Notes: generated by a model from the sequence alone, not told the origin. A stretch of DNA of 64,000 nucleotides from Thecamonas trahens ATCC 50062 (GCF_000142905.1 NW_013657635.1:57241-121240); one strand, 5' to 3'. Counted from the first letter of the stretch, positions 49,557 through 58,350 are shown. Numbers and translations are program-made.

Positions 49557-50411
49557 ATGGGCAAGCGAGGCGCAGGTACAGGCGGGTACGCCTCCGAGGT
49601 CCGCGCCCGCCAGCGCGACGAGGAGAACCGACGCCGCCGCAAGGCCAAGGTCAAGGCCAAGCAGGCCGCCGAGGACGCTCTGGTGGCCACCGACCCAGCC
49701 GCCGCCCTCGCCCGCCTGCGCTACCTCGAGCATGCCCTCACCCAAGGCTTTCTGGCTGGCTCTGCCAAGCGCCGGGTCGCCTCGGATGTCGGCTTCCTCC
49801 GCTCCAAGATTCAGGCTTCCCACAAGTCGCCTGAGGCCCTTGCTGCCGCCCTCGCCGCCGCTGGCACCGCCGTCCCGGGCTACACCCCACTCCCGCACGA
49901 GCTGCCCAAGCCTGCAGGCGCAGACACAGACGCAGGCGCAGACGCAGACGCAGATGCCGTCGGGGAGGCCACTGTTGCCGAAGACAGCAGCAATGATGGC
50001 CAGCCGCCTCCCTCCATCGACCTCGCCTCCATTCCGCTGCCTCCCGGCCCGGTCCCGGGGTGGGAGACCCTGCCGCTGCGGCGGGCTCCGCCCTGTCCGA
50101 CTCCCCCGCGCCCGATGCACATGCATCCGGCCCCGCACCACATGCACCCGGCCCCGCATCACATGCATCCGGCCCCACACCGCATGCATCCGGCCCCGCA
50201 CCGCATGCATCCGGCCCCGCACCACATGCACCCGGCCCCGCAAGCCAAGCGCCAGAAGACTCTTGTCGCGACGGACACTCCGCCGCTGGCTGTGGCGGCT
50301 GTGCCTCCCCCTCCTACTGCGGCGGCAGCGGCTCCGCCACCTGTGAGTGTTGATCCTGTGGTGCTTTCACTGCTGCCAACTGCCGTGGCGCTCAAGAAGA
50401 CCCGCAAGTAG
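49557..50411 (+). CDS. WBP11-like splicing-associated protein with His/Met-Pro repeat
   Basis: 285 residues. N-terminus MGKRGAGTGGYASEVRARQR begins a short basic helical region (DEENRRRRKAKVKAKQAAED) and a helical domain (AALARLRYLEHALTQGFLAGS) comparable to the WBP11/Npw38-binding protein N-terminus; IDLASIPLPPGPVPGW matches the SIPLP(D/G)xP element of WBP11, a nuclear ligand of WW domains. A run of MHPAPH hexapeptides comes from an 18-bp minisatellite (about 50116-50240), and AKRQK plus a final LKKTRK are basic. The stop lies six bases from the stop of the convergent WW protein. Assignment to WBP11 is by short motifs only. Confidence 0.55.
   Translation: MGKRGAGTGGYASEVRARQRDEENRRRRKAKVKAKQAAEDALVATDPAAALARLRYLEHALTQGFLAGSAKRRVASDVGFLRSKIQASHKSPEALAAALAAAGTAVPGYTPLPHELPKPAGADTDAGADADADAVGEATVAEDSSNDGQPPPSIDLASIPLPPGPVPGWETLPLRRAPPCPTPPRPMHMHPAPHHMHPAPHHMHPAPHRMHPAPHRMHPAPHHMHPAPQAKRQKTLVATDTPPLAVAAVPPPPTAAAAAPPPVSVDPVVLSLLPTAVALKKTRK
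50116..50240 (+). repeat. 18-bp coding minisatellite (MHPAPH)
   Basis: About seven units of cacatgcacccggccccg with C/T and A/G variants, each encoding Met-His-Pro-Ala-Pro-His. It sits in the Pro-rich part of the WBP11-like gene. Confidence 0.85.
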
Positions 50412-50417
50412 GCAAGA

Positions 50418-53345
50418 CTAGAACGGCGGCGGCGCTGCGCCGGTCGACGACGCCGCCGCACCGTACGCGGCCGGCTTGCCGTACGGGTTGGCCGCCGCTG
50501 TTGGTGTGGCCCGAGCCGGCTGGTAGCCCGATGCTGCCGATGCCGGCTGCTGTGCGGCAGATGGGTCGAGCGCGTACGGGTTGGCCGAGGCGGCTGCAGG
50601 TGCGCCGTAGACGGCAGGCTGGCCGCCGGGAGCGGCAACGGGCGCGCCGTAGGGGTTGCCGACGAGTGGCGAGACGACGGGCGTGTTGGGCTGCTGGTAG
50701 GGGTTGAAATGGGCCCGCGGCGGCGGTGGCGTGGCAGCTGCAGCCGGCGGCGTGACGCCCGGCGGCGGCGTCCACTGCGATTGCTTGGTGTTGTGGTCGA
50801 CGTAAAAGGTGCGGCCCGACGCCGGATCAATCTTGGCCTCCCAGCCCGGCGGGAGCGCCGGCGTTGCCGGCGCGGCCGACGACGACGCCGGCGGTGCCGG
50901 CGGCGCGTGCCACTGGGTTTGGTGCGTCCGGGTGTTGATGTAGTACCGGCGGCCAGTGTTGGCGTCGACATCCGAGGTCCACCCGTCGGGGAGGGCCGGG
51001 ACAGGCGTCGATGCCGCGGGATGAGCCGACGAGTGAGACGAGGCAGCCATGATCGGCGCGCCACCAGCGCTGGTTGTCGGGCGGTCCCAGGTTGTTGTCT
51101 TGGTGTGATGGTTGACGTAGTACATCTTACCCGAGCCCGGATCGACCTTGGCCTCCCAGCCGGGCGGGAGTGCCGAGCCAGTGCCTTGCGCTGGGCGTGC
51201 GGCCGACTCGCCGCAACCGGACGACGACGAGGACGACACCATGCTCAGCTGTGCAGCGTTGGCCGAGTGAGCCTGTCCGGGCGCGTAGCGGACCATAATG
51301 ACAACGTCCGACTTTGTGGACGTCACCGGCTCCTCCCGACGGGTCTGCGCGTTGTACCGCAGGATCTGGGCAGCGTGCTTGGTGTTGTGAACGGCCTCGA
51401 CGCGGAAGCCCTCTGCGCGGAGAGTGTTGACGACGGCCAGCTCCGAGACGATAAGCTGGTACTTGTGCGAGAAGGTGTTGCTGGCGTAAAACTGGGTGGC
51501 GTGATGGGCAAATGGGTCGTTAGCGACGCGAGCCGCCGGCGGCCGCCCGGCCGAAATGCCAAACTGGCCGAGCGCGGTGCGGATGGCGGCGAAGAGCCGC
51601 GGGTCGTCGGGGAGGACTCGGAACTGCTCGTGGGTGAGGTTGACCATGGTTACGCCGCCGCCGCGGCCGACGCCAGAGTCGTGGGTTCCGTCGAGCGGGG
51701 CAAGGACGGCAAAATAGTCAGAGTCGCCGACGGCAATGACTGTCTGCGAGACGTACCGGTGAATGGCCTCCAGCAGGAGCTTGGCTGTCCGGGTAAAGCC
51801 CTTCCACATGACAAACGGAAAGCCGCGGATCTTGCACTCGTAGTTGCCTGCAGCGTCGGCCGCCATCGGCTTCTGCAGGCCAAACATCGAGCCGAGCTGT
51901 GAGTCGAGCTCGCGGATGAGTCCCTGAGGAGCATTGGCCGAGGCGTAGGCACGGTCGCTGGAGCCAGCCACACCGACAAACTTGAAGAGCGGTGGGTCGA
52001 CACCCGGCGTGTGGTGGCGAAAGACAAAGATGTACTCGCCGGCCACAGAGAGGAGCGTGAGGCCGATCTGGACAATGGCATTGGCGACACGGACGACCGA
52101 GTGCAGGGCGGTGTTTCGCCGCTCAAACGAGGCCACCACCGAGGTGGCAAACGTGCCATTCTTCTCAGGTGCAAACTTGGCCTTGACCTGCAAACCTTCG
52201 GCGGCCATGGCGGCGCCGAGCGCGTCGACCATGCTAGGGTCGGCGTTCGACGAGATCTTGAGGTTGTTGTTGTAGCCGGTAGCTACGACAATGGGCGGGA
52301 GCGAAGCCGGCGAGACATGGCTGCTACCGGCGGCAACAAGCGGTGCAAAGTAAAAGTGGACTCGCGACCCAAAGTGCGCGCCGTTGGCTACCATGTAGCC
52401 GGCGTGTGAGATGGCGGTGAGGATGGGAGCCAGCGTGTTGGCAAGGAACGACTTGCGGAACGGATACCCCTTGAGCTTGGCTCCCCAGCGCGCGCGGTTG
52501 AGTGCCCACGCCCGCTGCAGGCGGTATCCGCTCGCCTCGAGCGCTCCCTTGATGGCCTCCAGTACCTCGCGAGGCGTGTTCTGCGACGCCATCATCTCGT
52601 CATCGTCGTCGACCCACCAAGCCCAGGTCGGCGGCGCGCTTTGTGGCTGCCCGCTTCCGTACGCCGAGCTCGGGCCTCCGCCACCCACACCCAGGCCACC
52701 GCCAACCGAAACGGACGGATGCGGCCCAGCCATGTGCGGCTGGCCTGCTCCGCCGGTCGAGTATGCCGATCCGTAGGCTCCGCCCGAGTGGCCGCTGCCG
52801 TACCCGCCGCCACCGCCGTATCCGCCGCCGCCGTATCCGCCACCACTGCCGTAGCCCGAGCGGCCGCGACCCTGGTTGTTGTTGTAGCCGCCACCTCCGA
52901 GGATCGCCGCCCCGATCGTGCCGATCATGCGCGACCGCTGCTCGCGGCGGCGGCGGATGTCGGAGCGGCGGCGGCGGATGCGGCGGCGGTGGCGCGAGCT
53001 GTGGCCGGCGGACGAGTACGAGTACGAGTCGTATGAGTACGAGTCATGCCCCGAATAGCCTGAGTTGTAGCCGCGGTTCGGGCGCATGCGACCATCGGCG
53101 CGGCCGTGGACTCCGCCCTGATGCGAGCCGAAGAGGCGCATGCGCTCCTGGCGGCGGCGACGGATGTCGGAGCGGCGGCGGCGCCTACGGCGGCGGTGGC
53201 GCGAGTTGTGGCCGGCGGACGAGTACGAGTACGAGTCGTACGAGTATGAGTCCGAGTACGAGTACGACGAGTACGACGAGCGCCCGGGCCGCCGCCGACG
53301 CCGGCGCCGCCGGTTGTTGTTGCGCCCACCTCCAGAGATGAACAT
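50418..53345 (-). CDS. Protein with three WW domains, Gly/Arg/Tyr-Ser-rich N-terminus
   Basis: 975 residues, uninterrupted. N-terminus has two copies of an Arg-rich and YSYDSYSYSSAG-rich block (RHRRRRRRRRSDIRRRR) and a Gly-rich segment (GGGYGGGGYGG), all typical of RNA-binding or condensate-forming proteins. The middle (residues 250-640) is folded but unrecognised (EVLEAIKGALEASGYRLQRA; RLFAAIRTALGQFGISAGRP). Three WW domains follow: LPPGWEAKVDPGSGKMYYVN, LPDGWTSDVDANTGRRYYIN and LPPGWEAKIDPASGRTFYVD, each with the second Trp and Pro. The C-terminus is Pro/Ala/Tyr-rich (NPYGAP repeats). Probably an RNA-processing scaffold that binds PPxY-type ligands such as WBP11. Confidence 0.88.
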   Translation of the reverse strand: MFISGGGRNNNRRRRRRRRPGRSSYSSYSYSDSYSYDSYSYSSAGHNSRHRRRRRRRRSDIRRRRQERMRLFGSHQGGVHGRADGRMRPNRGYNSGYSGHDSYSYDSYSYSSAGHSSRHRRRIRRRRSDIRRRREQRSRMIGTIGAAILGGGGYNNNQGRGRSGYGSGGGYGGGGYGGGGGYGSGHSGGAYGSAYSTGGAGQPHMAGPHPSVSVGGGLGVGGGGPSSAYGSGQPQSAPPTWAWWVDDDDEMMASQNTPREVLEAIKGALEASGYRLQRAWALNRARWGAKLKGYPFRKSFLANTLAPILTAISHAGYMVANGAHFGSRVHFYFAPLVAAGSSHVSPASLPPIVVATGYNNNLKISSNADPSMVDALGAAMAAEGLQVKAKFAPEKNGTFATSVVASFERRNTALHSVVRVANAIVQIGLTLLSVAGEYIFVFRHHTPGVDPPLFKFVGVAGSSDRAYASANAPQGLIRELDSQLGSMFGLQKPMAADAAGNYECKIRGFPFVMWKGFTRTAKLLLEAIHRYVSQTVIAVGDSDYFAVLAPLDGTHDSGVGRGGGVTMVNLTHEQFRVLPDDPRLFAAIRTALGQFGISAGRPPAARVANDPFAHHATQFYASNTFSHKYQLIVSELAVVNTLRAEGFRVEAVHNTKHAAQILRYNAQTRREEPVTSTKSDVVIMVRYAPGQAHSANAAQLSMVSSSSSSGCGESAARPAQGTGSALPPGWEAKVDPGSGKMYYVNHHTKTTTWDRPTTSAGGAPIMAASSHSSAHPAASTPVPALPDGWTSDVDANTGRRYYINTRTHQTQWHAPPAPPASSSAAPATPALPPGWEAKIDPASGRTFYVDHNTKQSQWTPPPGVTPPAAAATPPPPRAHFNPYQQPNTPVVSPLVGNPYGAPVAAPGGQPAVYGAPAAASANPYALDPSAAQQPASAASGYQPARATPTAAANPYGKPAAYGAAASSTGAAPPPF

Positions 53346-53574
53346 AGCGAGAAGGAAAGGCTAGTGGGTAGGTTTGCTGGTGAGGTTGGTTCTGGCTCTT
53401 CGCACTGGCGTGTGCAGAGAAGTGTGCGGTGTGTCTGTGTCTGTGTCTGCGGACCATTGCTGCCGCAGAGGTGGTGTGCGTGACGGCGTGGTGGTGGAGC
53501 CTCCGTTACGGAATTGGGGGGGGGGGGGGGGGGCTTTTATGAACTTTGCTACGGTACAACAAGCATGGTCAGCT
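53346..53574. other. Intergenic spacer with G tract
   Basis: About 230 bp between the WW gene start and the Crinkler-like kinase stop, both on the minus strand, so it should hold the WW gene promoter. GTGTCTGTGTCTGTGTCTG occurs at about 53430-53450 and a G run of about 17 at 53516-53534. No gene seen. Confidence 0.5.
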
Positions 53575-56535
53575 TCATGCTCCGGCATCAGAGGGTGTTG
53601 GTGGTGATCCGGTGCCGCGTGTGGTTGCCCCGCTAGGCACAACGCCGCGCCGTTGCAGGGCAAATGACTCCGGCCATGCAGTGGGGAGGCTCCCGGAGAG
53701 CTTGCCGGCCGAGTCACTGGCCATCATGGCGTCCACCAGACGACTCCAAGTCGTCTGGTGGGTGGCGTCGGCGGCCTGGTACAAGTCCATGACGGCTCCG
53801 AGCGAAAACACATCGTGGACAGTCTCCATGGGTAAGCGCCGCCCATGGCCTGGGTCGACAAGCCCGGGCGCGCGCTTACCGTCGGCCACGTGGCGGAGTG
53901 ATGCCGGGTAGAGCTCGCGGATCGGCCGCGCAAGGTCAAAGTCGATGAGAAAGCCGTTGCCGTCGTTGTCAAACACCATGTTGTTGCGGCGAATGTCGCC
54001 GTGAACCATGCCGATGCCATGGAGTGCGGCAAGACGGCGTGCGACGTCTTGAAAGTGAGACAAGGTGACCATGGAAGCGTCCGGATGCTCGTCCGACGAC
54101 TCGTCCTCAATGTCGGTCTTGAAATGGGTGACAAGGACGGCAGTCGTACCAAGCGACGCGTTGATGGTGCGCTCGCAGCGGCGGACGTCAAACGGAGTCT
54201 TGACGACCAGAGCACAGGCACACAGCTCAGGTGACGCGACCCTCCATGCGTGCGCGTTGGGCATGCGCGACGTTGATCCCAAGAACCACTTGAAGGCGTA
54301 GCCGTCGACCACCGCCACGTTGGGGCCGAAACTGCGCGGTGCACGCAGCGGCTCATGCAGCCGGCGGACCATGATGGCGGTGACTTCGGACATGGCCACG
54401 GCAAAGCCGACCACGACCGTCACGTACTCGTCGAGGCTGGTGCAGGTCATGCTCGCCACATCCACCGTCAGGATGTGATCGCTTCGGACAAGGTGTGCCG
54501 CGAGCTGGAGAGAAGGGTGGGTCGGCGATCCTCTGGCCATGTTGGCTGCGGTGGGAAACTGGCCAGAGAGCGAAAGTACCGATGGGCCGAGCGGGAGGCC
54601 AGCCAGAGCCAGAGCCAAAGCGTGCGCGTACGCCTCTACCTGGCCGTTCTTGTGAGACACGCCTGGTTCGTACACGCCGAAGCCAAGGGTCATCTCGGTG
54701 GACCGGACGCCAAACAGCACGTCAGCGACAGCGTTCGGCAGGATCGGACGCTCGTGCCACATGCGCCTTGTGAGTCTCTCTGCAACACCTGCAGCGTCGT
54801 CAGCTGACCGGGCACCAGAAGTACTCGGGTCGTTCGAGGCACTCCGTGTGCTCCTGACCTCGCGCACACGTGCTGACAAATTTGAATTGGGCTTGACCGC
54901 GCGCGACGAGAGCAGCTCGGCTTGGGCTTGCCACTCGTGAGCCTGGGAGAGGAGCCTGTTCTTCAGCCGCTCGCTGTATGCGGTACCAGCCTGGGCGGCG
55001 GCAACACTCGCCTCCAGCTCTGCATCTGCGAGCCGTGCCTTGTGCTCGGCGATGGCAGCTGCACTACCCACCGCCGCATCAAGAGCAGCGGCGTGGTCGT
55101 GGCAAAAGGCTGCAGCGCGCTCGCACCGCAATCGGATGGCATCAAGCGGCAGAGGCAACTCTGCGTTGGCAGTAGGAACATGGACCGAGAGCGAGGCATA
55201 GAGCTCCGCAACAAAAGCCTTTTCCAGATGGAAGGTCCGCATAGCGTCGGTGTCTAGGCCAACAAGGGGACGAGAGCTCGAGGAAAAGACAAGCGTCCAA
55301 AGGTCGTGTGTCACGGAATGCCGCACAGTCTCCATCTCGGCCCGCATGGTAAAAGCTTTGCGGAAAAGTGGAGGTGCAAGCTTGGCATCGAGGGCAGGGG
55401 CCAAGTCCAAGTCCTGCAACGCAAGACTGCCATCATCGCTGGAAGAGCTGTTCCCAGGCCAAACCACCAGCTCAAGATGGCCCGACACAACCAGAGGAAG
55501 AAGGGCAGCAGGATCCGAGACAGGTGATTCCGTCTCGGCGAAACCACCAAACATTGATCGCGAGGCAGGGCCCTTGGGTTGGACAATCCCAATGTGATCG
55601 CGAGAAGAGCTGGCAGGTGCACCATTGGCATTCCCCGTGTGCAGACTGGCGAGTTTGCGCATGTTGCTGCGCAGAAAGTCGGCGTAGGCAGAGAGCGACG
55701 CAATGTCTTCCTCGGAATCGCCGCGACTCTTTCCGTGAGCAATCTTGGCCTCGGCCACTCCGACCTTGGCCTCGGCCACGTCAACAGGATCAGCCTCGCC
55801 AGCCTCCAGCTTGGCCTTGGCCACACTCACCTTGGCCTCGGCCACACTCACCTTGGCTCCGGCCACTCCGACCTTGGCCTCGGCCACTCCGGCCTTAGCC
55901 TCGGCCACGTCAACAGGATCAGCCTCGCCGGCCTCCAACTTGGCCTCGGCCACACTCACCTTGGCCTCGGCCACTCCGACTGTAGCCTCGGCCACTTCGG
56001 CCTTGGCCTCGGCCACGTCAACCAAATCGGCCTCGCCGGCCTCCAGCATGGCCTCGGCCACACTCACCTTGGCCTCGGCCACTCCGACCGTAGCCTCGGC
56101 TACTCCGACCTTGGCCTCGGCCACACTCACCTTGGCTCCGACCACTCCGACCTTGGCCTCGGCCACTCCGGCCTTAGCCTCGGCCACGTCAACAGGATCA
56201 GCCTCGCCGGCCTCCAACTTGGCCTCGGCCACACTCACCTTGGCCTCGGCCACTCCGACTGTAGCCTCGGCTACTCCGACCTTGGCCTCGGCCACACTCG
56301 CCTTGGCCTCGGCCACTTCGACCTTGGCCTCGGCCACGTCAACCAAATCGGCCTCGCCGGCCTCCAGCATGGCCTCGGCCACACTCACCTTGGCCTCGGC
56401 CACTCCGACCTTAGCCTTGACCACTTCGACCTTGACATCGGCAGCGACAACCTCCAACTGGGCTTTGCTAAGTTGAGCACCAGCCACCTCTTCCGATGTC
56501 ACTTCACCTAAGCCATGCCCAATGCGTGCCTTCAT
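53575..56535 (-). CDS. Crinkler-like protein kinase with heptad-repeat N-terminus
   Basis: About 986 residues. Residues 30-270 are a long run of VAEAKVS/VAEAKLE-type heptads broken by AGEADPVD (a coiled coil from a 21-bp-based minisatellite). The middle region (FHLEKAFVAELYASLSVHVP, RPILPNAVADVLFGVRSTEM) is helical. The last 250 residues form a divergent protein-kinase fold: VVDGYAFKWFLG (candidate Lys), LAALHGIGMVHGDIRRNN (catalytic loop with HGD), FLIDFDLARPI (DFG position as DFD), and VHDVFSLGAVMDL. This layout matches the kinase-bearing Crinkler (CRN/CR-toxin) effectors of oomycetes and fungi. Open frame continues upstream of the first ATG (to about 56620) without a start, so a 5' exon may be missing. 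No secretion signal is visible. Confidence 0.75.
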   Translation of the reverse strand: MKARIGHGLGEVTSEEVAGAQLSKAQLEVVAADVKVEVVKAKVGVAEAKVSVAEAMLEAGEADLVDVAEAKVEVAEAKASVAEAKVGVAEATVGVAEAKVSVAEAKLEAGEADPVDVAEAKAGVAEAKVGVVGAKVSVAEAKVGVAEATVGVAEAKVSVAEAMLEAGEADLVDVAEAKAEVAEATVGVAEAKVSVAEAKLEAGEADPVDVAEAKAGVAEAKVGVAGAKVSVAEAKVSVAKAKLEAGEADPVDVAEAKVGVAEAKIAHGKSRGDSEEDIASLSAYADFLRSNMRKLASLHTGNANGAPASSSRDHIGIVQPKGPASRSMFGGFAETESPVSDPAALLPLVVSGHLELVVWPGNSSSSDDGSLALQDLDLAPALDAKLAPPLFRKAFTMRAEMETVRHSVTHDLWTLVFSSSSRPLVGLDTDAMRTFHLEKAFVAELYASLSVHVPTANAELPLPLDAIRLRCERAAAFCHDHAAALDAAVGSAAAIAEHKARLADAELEASVAAAQAGTAYSERLKNRLLSQAHEWQAQAELLSSRAVKPNSNLSARVREVRSTRSASNDPSTSGARSADDAAGVAERLTRRMWHERPILPNAVADVLFGVRSTEMTLGFGVYEPGVSHKNGQVEAYAHALALALAGLPLGPSVLSLSGQFPTAANMARGSPTHPSLQLAAHLVRSDHILTVDVASMTCTSLDEYVTVVVGFAVAMSEVTAIMVRRLHEPLRAPRSFGPNVAVVDGYAFKWFLGSTSRMPNAHAWRVASPELCACALVVKTPFDVRRCERTINASLGTTAVLVTHFKTDIEDESSDEHPDASMVTLSHFQDVARRLAALHGIGMVHGDIRRNNMVFDNDGNGFLIDFDLARPIRELYPASLRHVADGKRAPGLVDPGHGRRLPMETVHDVFSLGAVMDLYQAADATHQTTWSRLVDAMMASDSAGKLSGSLPTAWPESFALQRRGVVPSGATTRGTGSPPTPSDAGA
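55738..56440. repeat. 21-bp-based coding minisatellite (VAEAKV heptads)
   Basis: More than twenty heptad units, each about 21 bp (for example ggccactccgaccttggcct on the plus strand), interspersed with a GEADPVD block. It gives an open frame on both strands, but the minus strand encodes the kinase protein. Confidence 0.9.
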
Positions 56536-57183
56536 CCACCTCTGCACTGCAGCTGTTAATGCAGCCTTCGTCTCCTCTCTGATCTCGACATTGTCGTCCG
56601 CACAAGTGAGTGACCGAGGCCTTTACGACCTTTTTCCTGACAGCCCTTCCTGTTCCCCCCTCCCCAACTCATGACCTGGAGCAGCGCGTCCATGCCCCCA
56701 CAACCACTCAAAGCCATCACGTACAACATGGTGTCCATAACATTTACCACGCTCATGGCGTGACCAATGGTCAGAGACGAGCTACTGGGCTCCAACACCT
56801 CTGCAACCTGTTGGGGCTTGCCAGCTGATGATGTCCGTCGCACGCGATCGCGATCGCGTTGGCAACTGCGGTCGCGACGGGCGAACACGCTCGCACCCCG
56901 TCGGTAGGCATCCTGGTAGTACAGCTGATCAGACGCGCGACTGGGCATAGAAGGGCTGTGTACACACAAACGCACGCACACAAAAGCACATACACATACA
57001 CATACACATTTGAATGTGCCTTTGCACTCCCACAAACCTGTAGCCGCGCCATAGAAATCTTCTTGGTGGCGTGGCACGAAAGGAAGGCGGCGGGGACAGG
57101 CAGGCGATGCACGGCGGCGGCGAGAGGTAGAGGCCGAAGCGGGACATACTCGCCTTCGCCCCACCACGCCACCCGGCCCGGCC
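56536..57183. promoter_or_regulatory. Divergent intergenic region with CA/AT repeat
   Basis: About 650 bp between the kinase gene (minus) and the deiodinase gene (plus). It contains acacaaacgcacgcacacaa and acatacacatacacat near 56954-57010. No gene seen. Confidence 0.4.
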
Positions 57184-58215
57184 ATGGGCATGCACCACTC
57201 CACCTCGGGTAAGTCCGGGTACCACTACTCGTACGCAAAGACGGACATGGTGTTCTCGGAAGAGCAGGTGGCCGCCCTTTGGGCCGCCGAGAACGCCGCC
57301 CGCACCGATCCGGCTGTCCTCGCAGAGTACGCCCAGCACGACACTGACGCCTGGCGCGCACGGGTCACCCTGCGCATTCAGACTCGCGTTCTTCGTGATG
57401 TTCTCGCCATCGCCGATCGCGACATGCCCTCGGCCCTCAAGGCCCTCAACAACGCCCGCTACGACATGCGCTTCAACCACAACATCGACCGCCCCGTCTA
57501 CATCCGCTTCGACCGCTCACAGCAGGGAGGCCTCGTCGTCCGCGATACGCCGCCGCCGGCCACTGTCTTTTCGCTTGCCGCGCTCACGTCGTCTGCTCCC
57601 TCCGCGGCCGGCAGCACGTGCATCACCGCCCTCGCCGCAGACGCCACCGCCCGCGGCCGCGCCCTCGTCGTCGTCGCCGGCTCGCGGTCGTGACCGCCGT
57701 CGCGGAGAGGCGTGCCCATCTTCAACGCCCTTGCCGCAGACTACGCCCACGTGGCGGACTTTGTCTTTCTGTACATCGTCGAGGCCCACGCCTCCGATGA
57801 GTGGCCAATGCCGGTCGGCGGCGGCCGTGAGCCGTACCCTCAACCGAAAAGCCTGCCCGAGCGCGCCGCGCGCGCAGCCGAGTACGTCGCTGACTACGGT
57901 TTGGAACTTCCGGTCTACGTCGACTGCATGAGCAACGCGTTCGAGTCGGCCTACGCCGCCTGGCCCGAACGCTTCTTTGTCATCGACGCCGGCGTCACCG
58001 CCTTTATCTCGCAGCCAGTCCCGGACAAGGGCCACGATCCAGCCGAAGTCGAGGCGTGGCTCCAGGCCAGGGCCGCTCTTGACGGCCCTGGTCCGTTTGT
58101 CGTCGATAGCGGATGCGTTGACGGCCCGACAGATTCGGGCGTCGAGTGCACGCCTGCCGACGCGGCTCCGCCCGCCCCGACTGTTGAGACCAGCGCCAGC
58201 CCAGCCTCAGAGTAG
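57184..58215 (+). CDS. Iodothyronine deiodinase-like selenoprotein (Sec encoded by TGA at 57691-57693)
   Basis: Two open frames in one phase, 57184-57690 and 57694-58215, are separated only by TGA. Read as selenocysteine it gives ALVVVAGSRSUPPSRRGVP, then IFNALAADYAHVADFVFLYI and VEAHASDEWPMP. These match the deiodinase thioredoxin-fold signature GSCTUPPF, YxxxADFLLVYIEEAHPSDGW, VYVDCMSNA (like VVADTMDNAS) and AAWPERFFVI (like AYGAYFERLYVI). Total 343 residues with Sec at position 170; unlike vertebrate enzymes no N-terminal membrane anchor is seen, and the first Cys of the signature is Arg-Ser here. A full SECIS hairpin lies 26 bases after the TAG stop. Likely a reductive dehalogenase or thioredoxin-like selenol reductase; iodothyronine substrate is unproven. 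Confidence 0.9.
57691..57693 (+). other. Recoded TGA (selenocysteine codon)
   Basis: This TGA is in the same frame as the deiodinase sequence on both sides and stands exactly where deiodinases carry selenocysteine (GS-x-x-U-P-P). Coding bias and homology continue without gap on both sides. Confidence 0.9.
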
Positions 58216-58240
58216 GCTCACACCTGCGAGTGCCGCCGCT

Positions 58241-58327
58241 GCAGACGACGTCATGACGGCGCGATGCCCCAACTGATGGACCACACACGTCCCAGCGGCA
58301 CCGCGCCCGAGCCACATAAGCGTCTGC
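58241..58327 (+). promoter_or_regulatory. SECIS element (form 2) in the 3' UTR
   Basis: Hairpin in the plus-strand RNA. Helix I: GCAGACG (58241-58247) pairs with CGTCTGC (58321-58327). SECIS core ATGA at 58253-58256 faces the GA at 58309-58310. Helix II: GGCGCG (58258-58263) with CGCGCC (58302-58307), one A-C mismatch, then TGCC with GGCA. The conserved AA (58271-58272) lies in the apical part, followed by a small top stem (CTG/CAG, GGAC/GTCC around CACACAC), the form-2 layout. Every required element is present. Confidence 0.88.
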
Positions 58328-58350
58328 TGCGCCGTAAAGTTCTTCCCAGC

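Noticed and set aside
55579-56511. Plus-strand open frame of Leu-Gly-His repeats (LGLGHTHLGLGHSD)
   Set aside because: It is the reverse complement of the heptad-encoding minisatellite; no start context, no domain, and the minus strand continues into a clear kinase domain.
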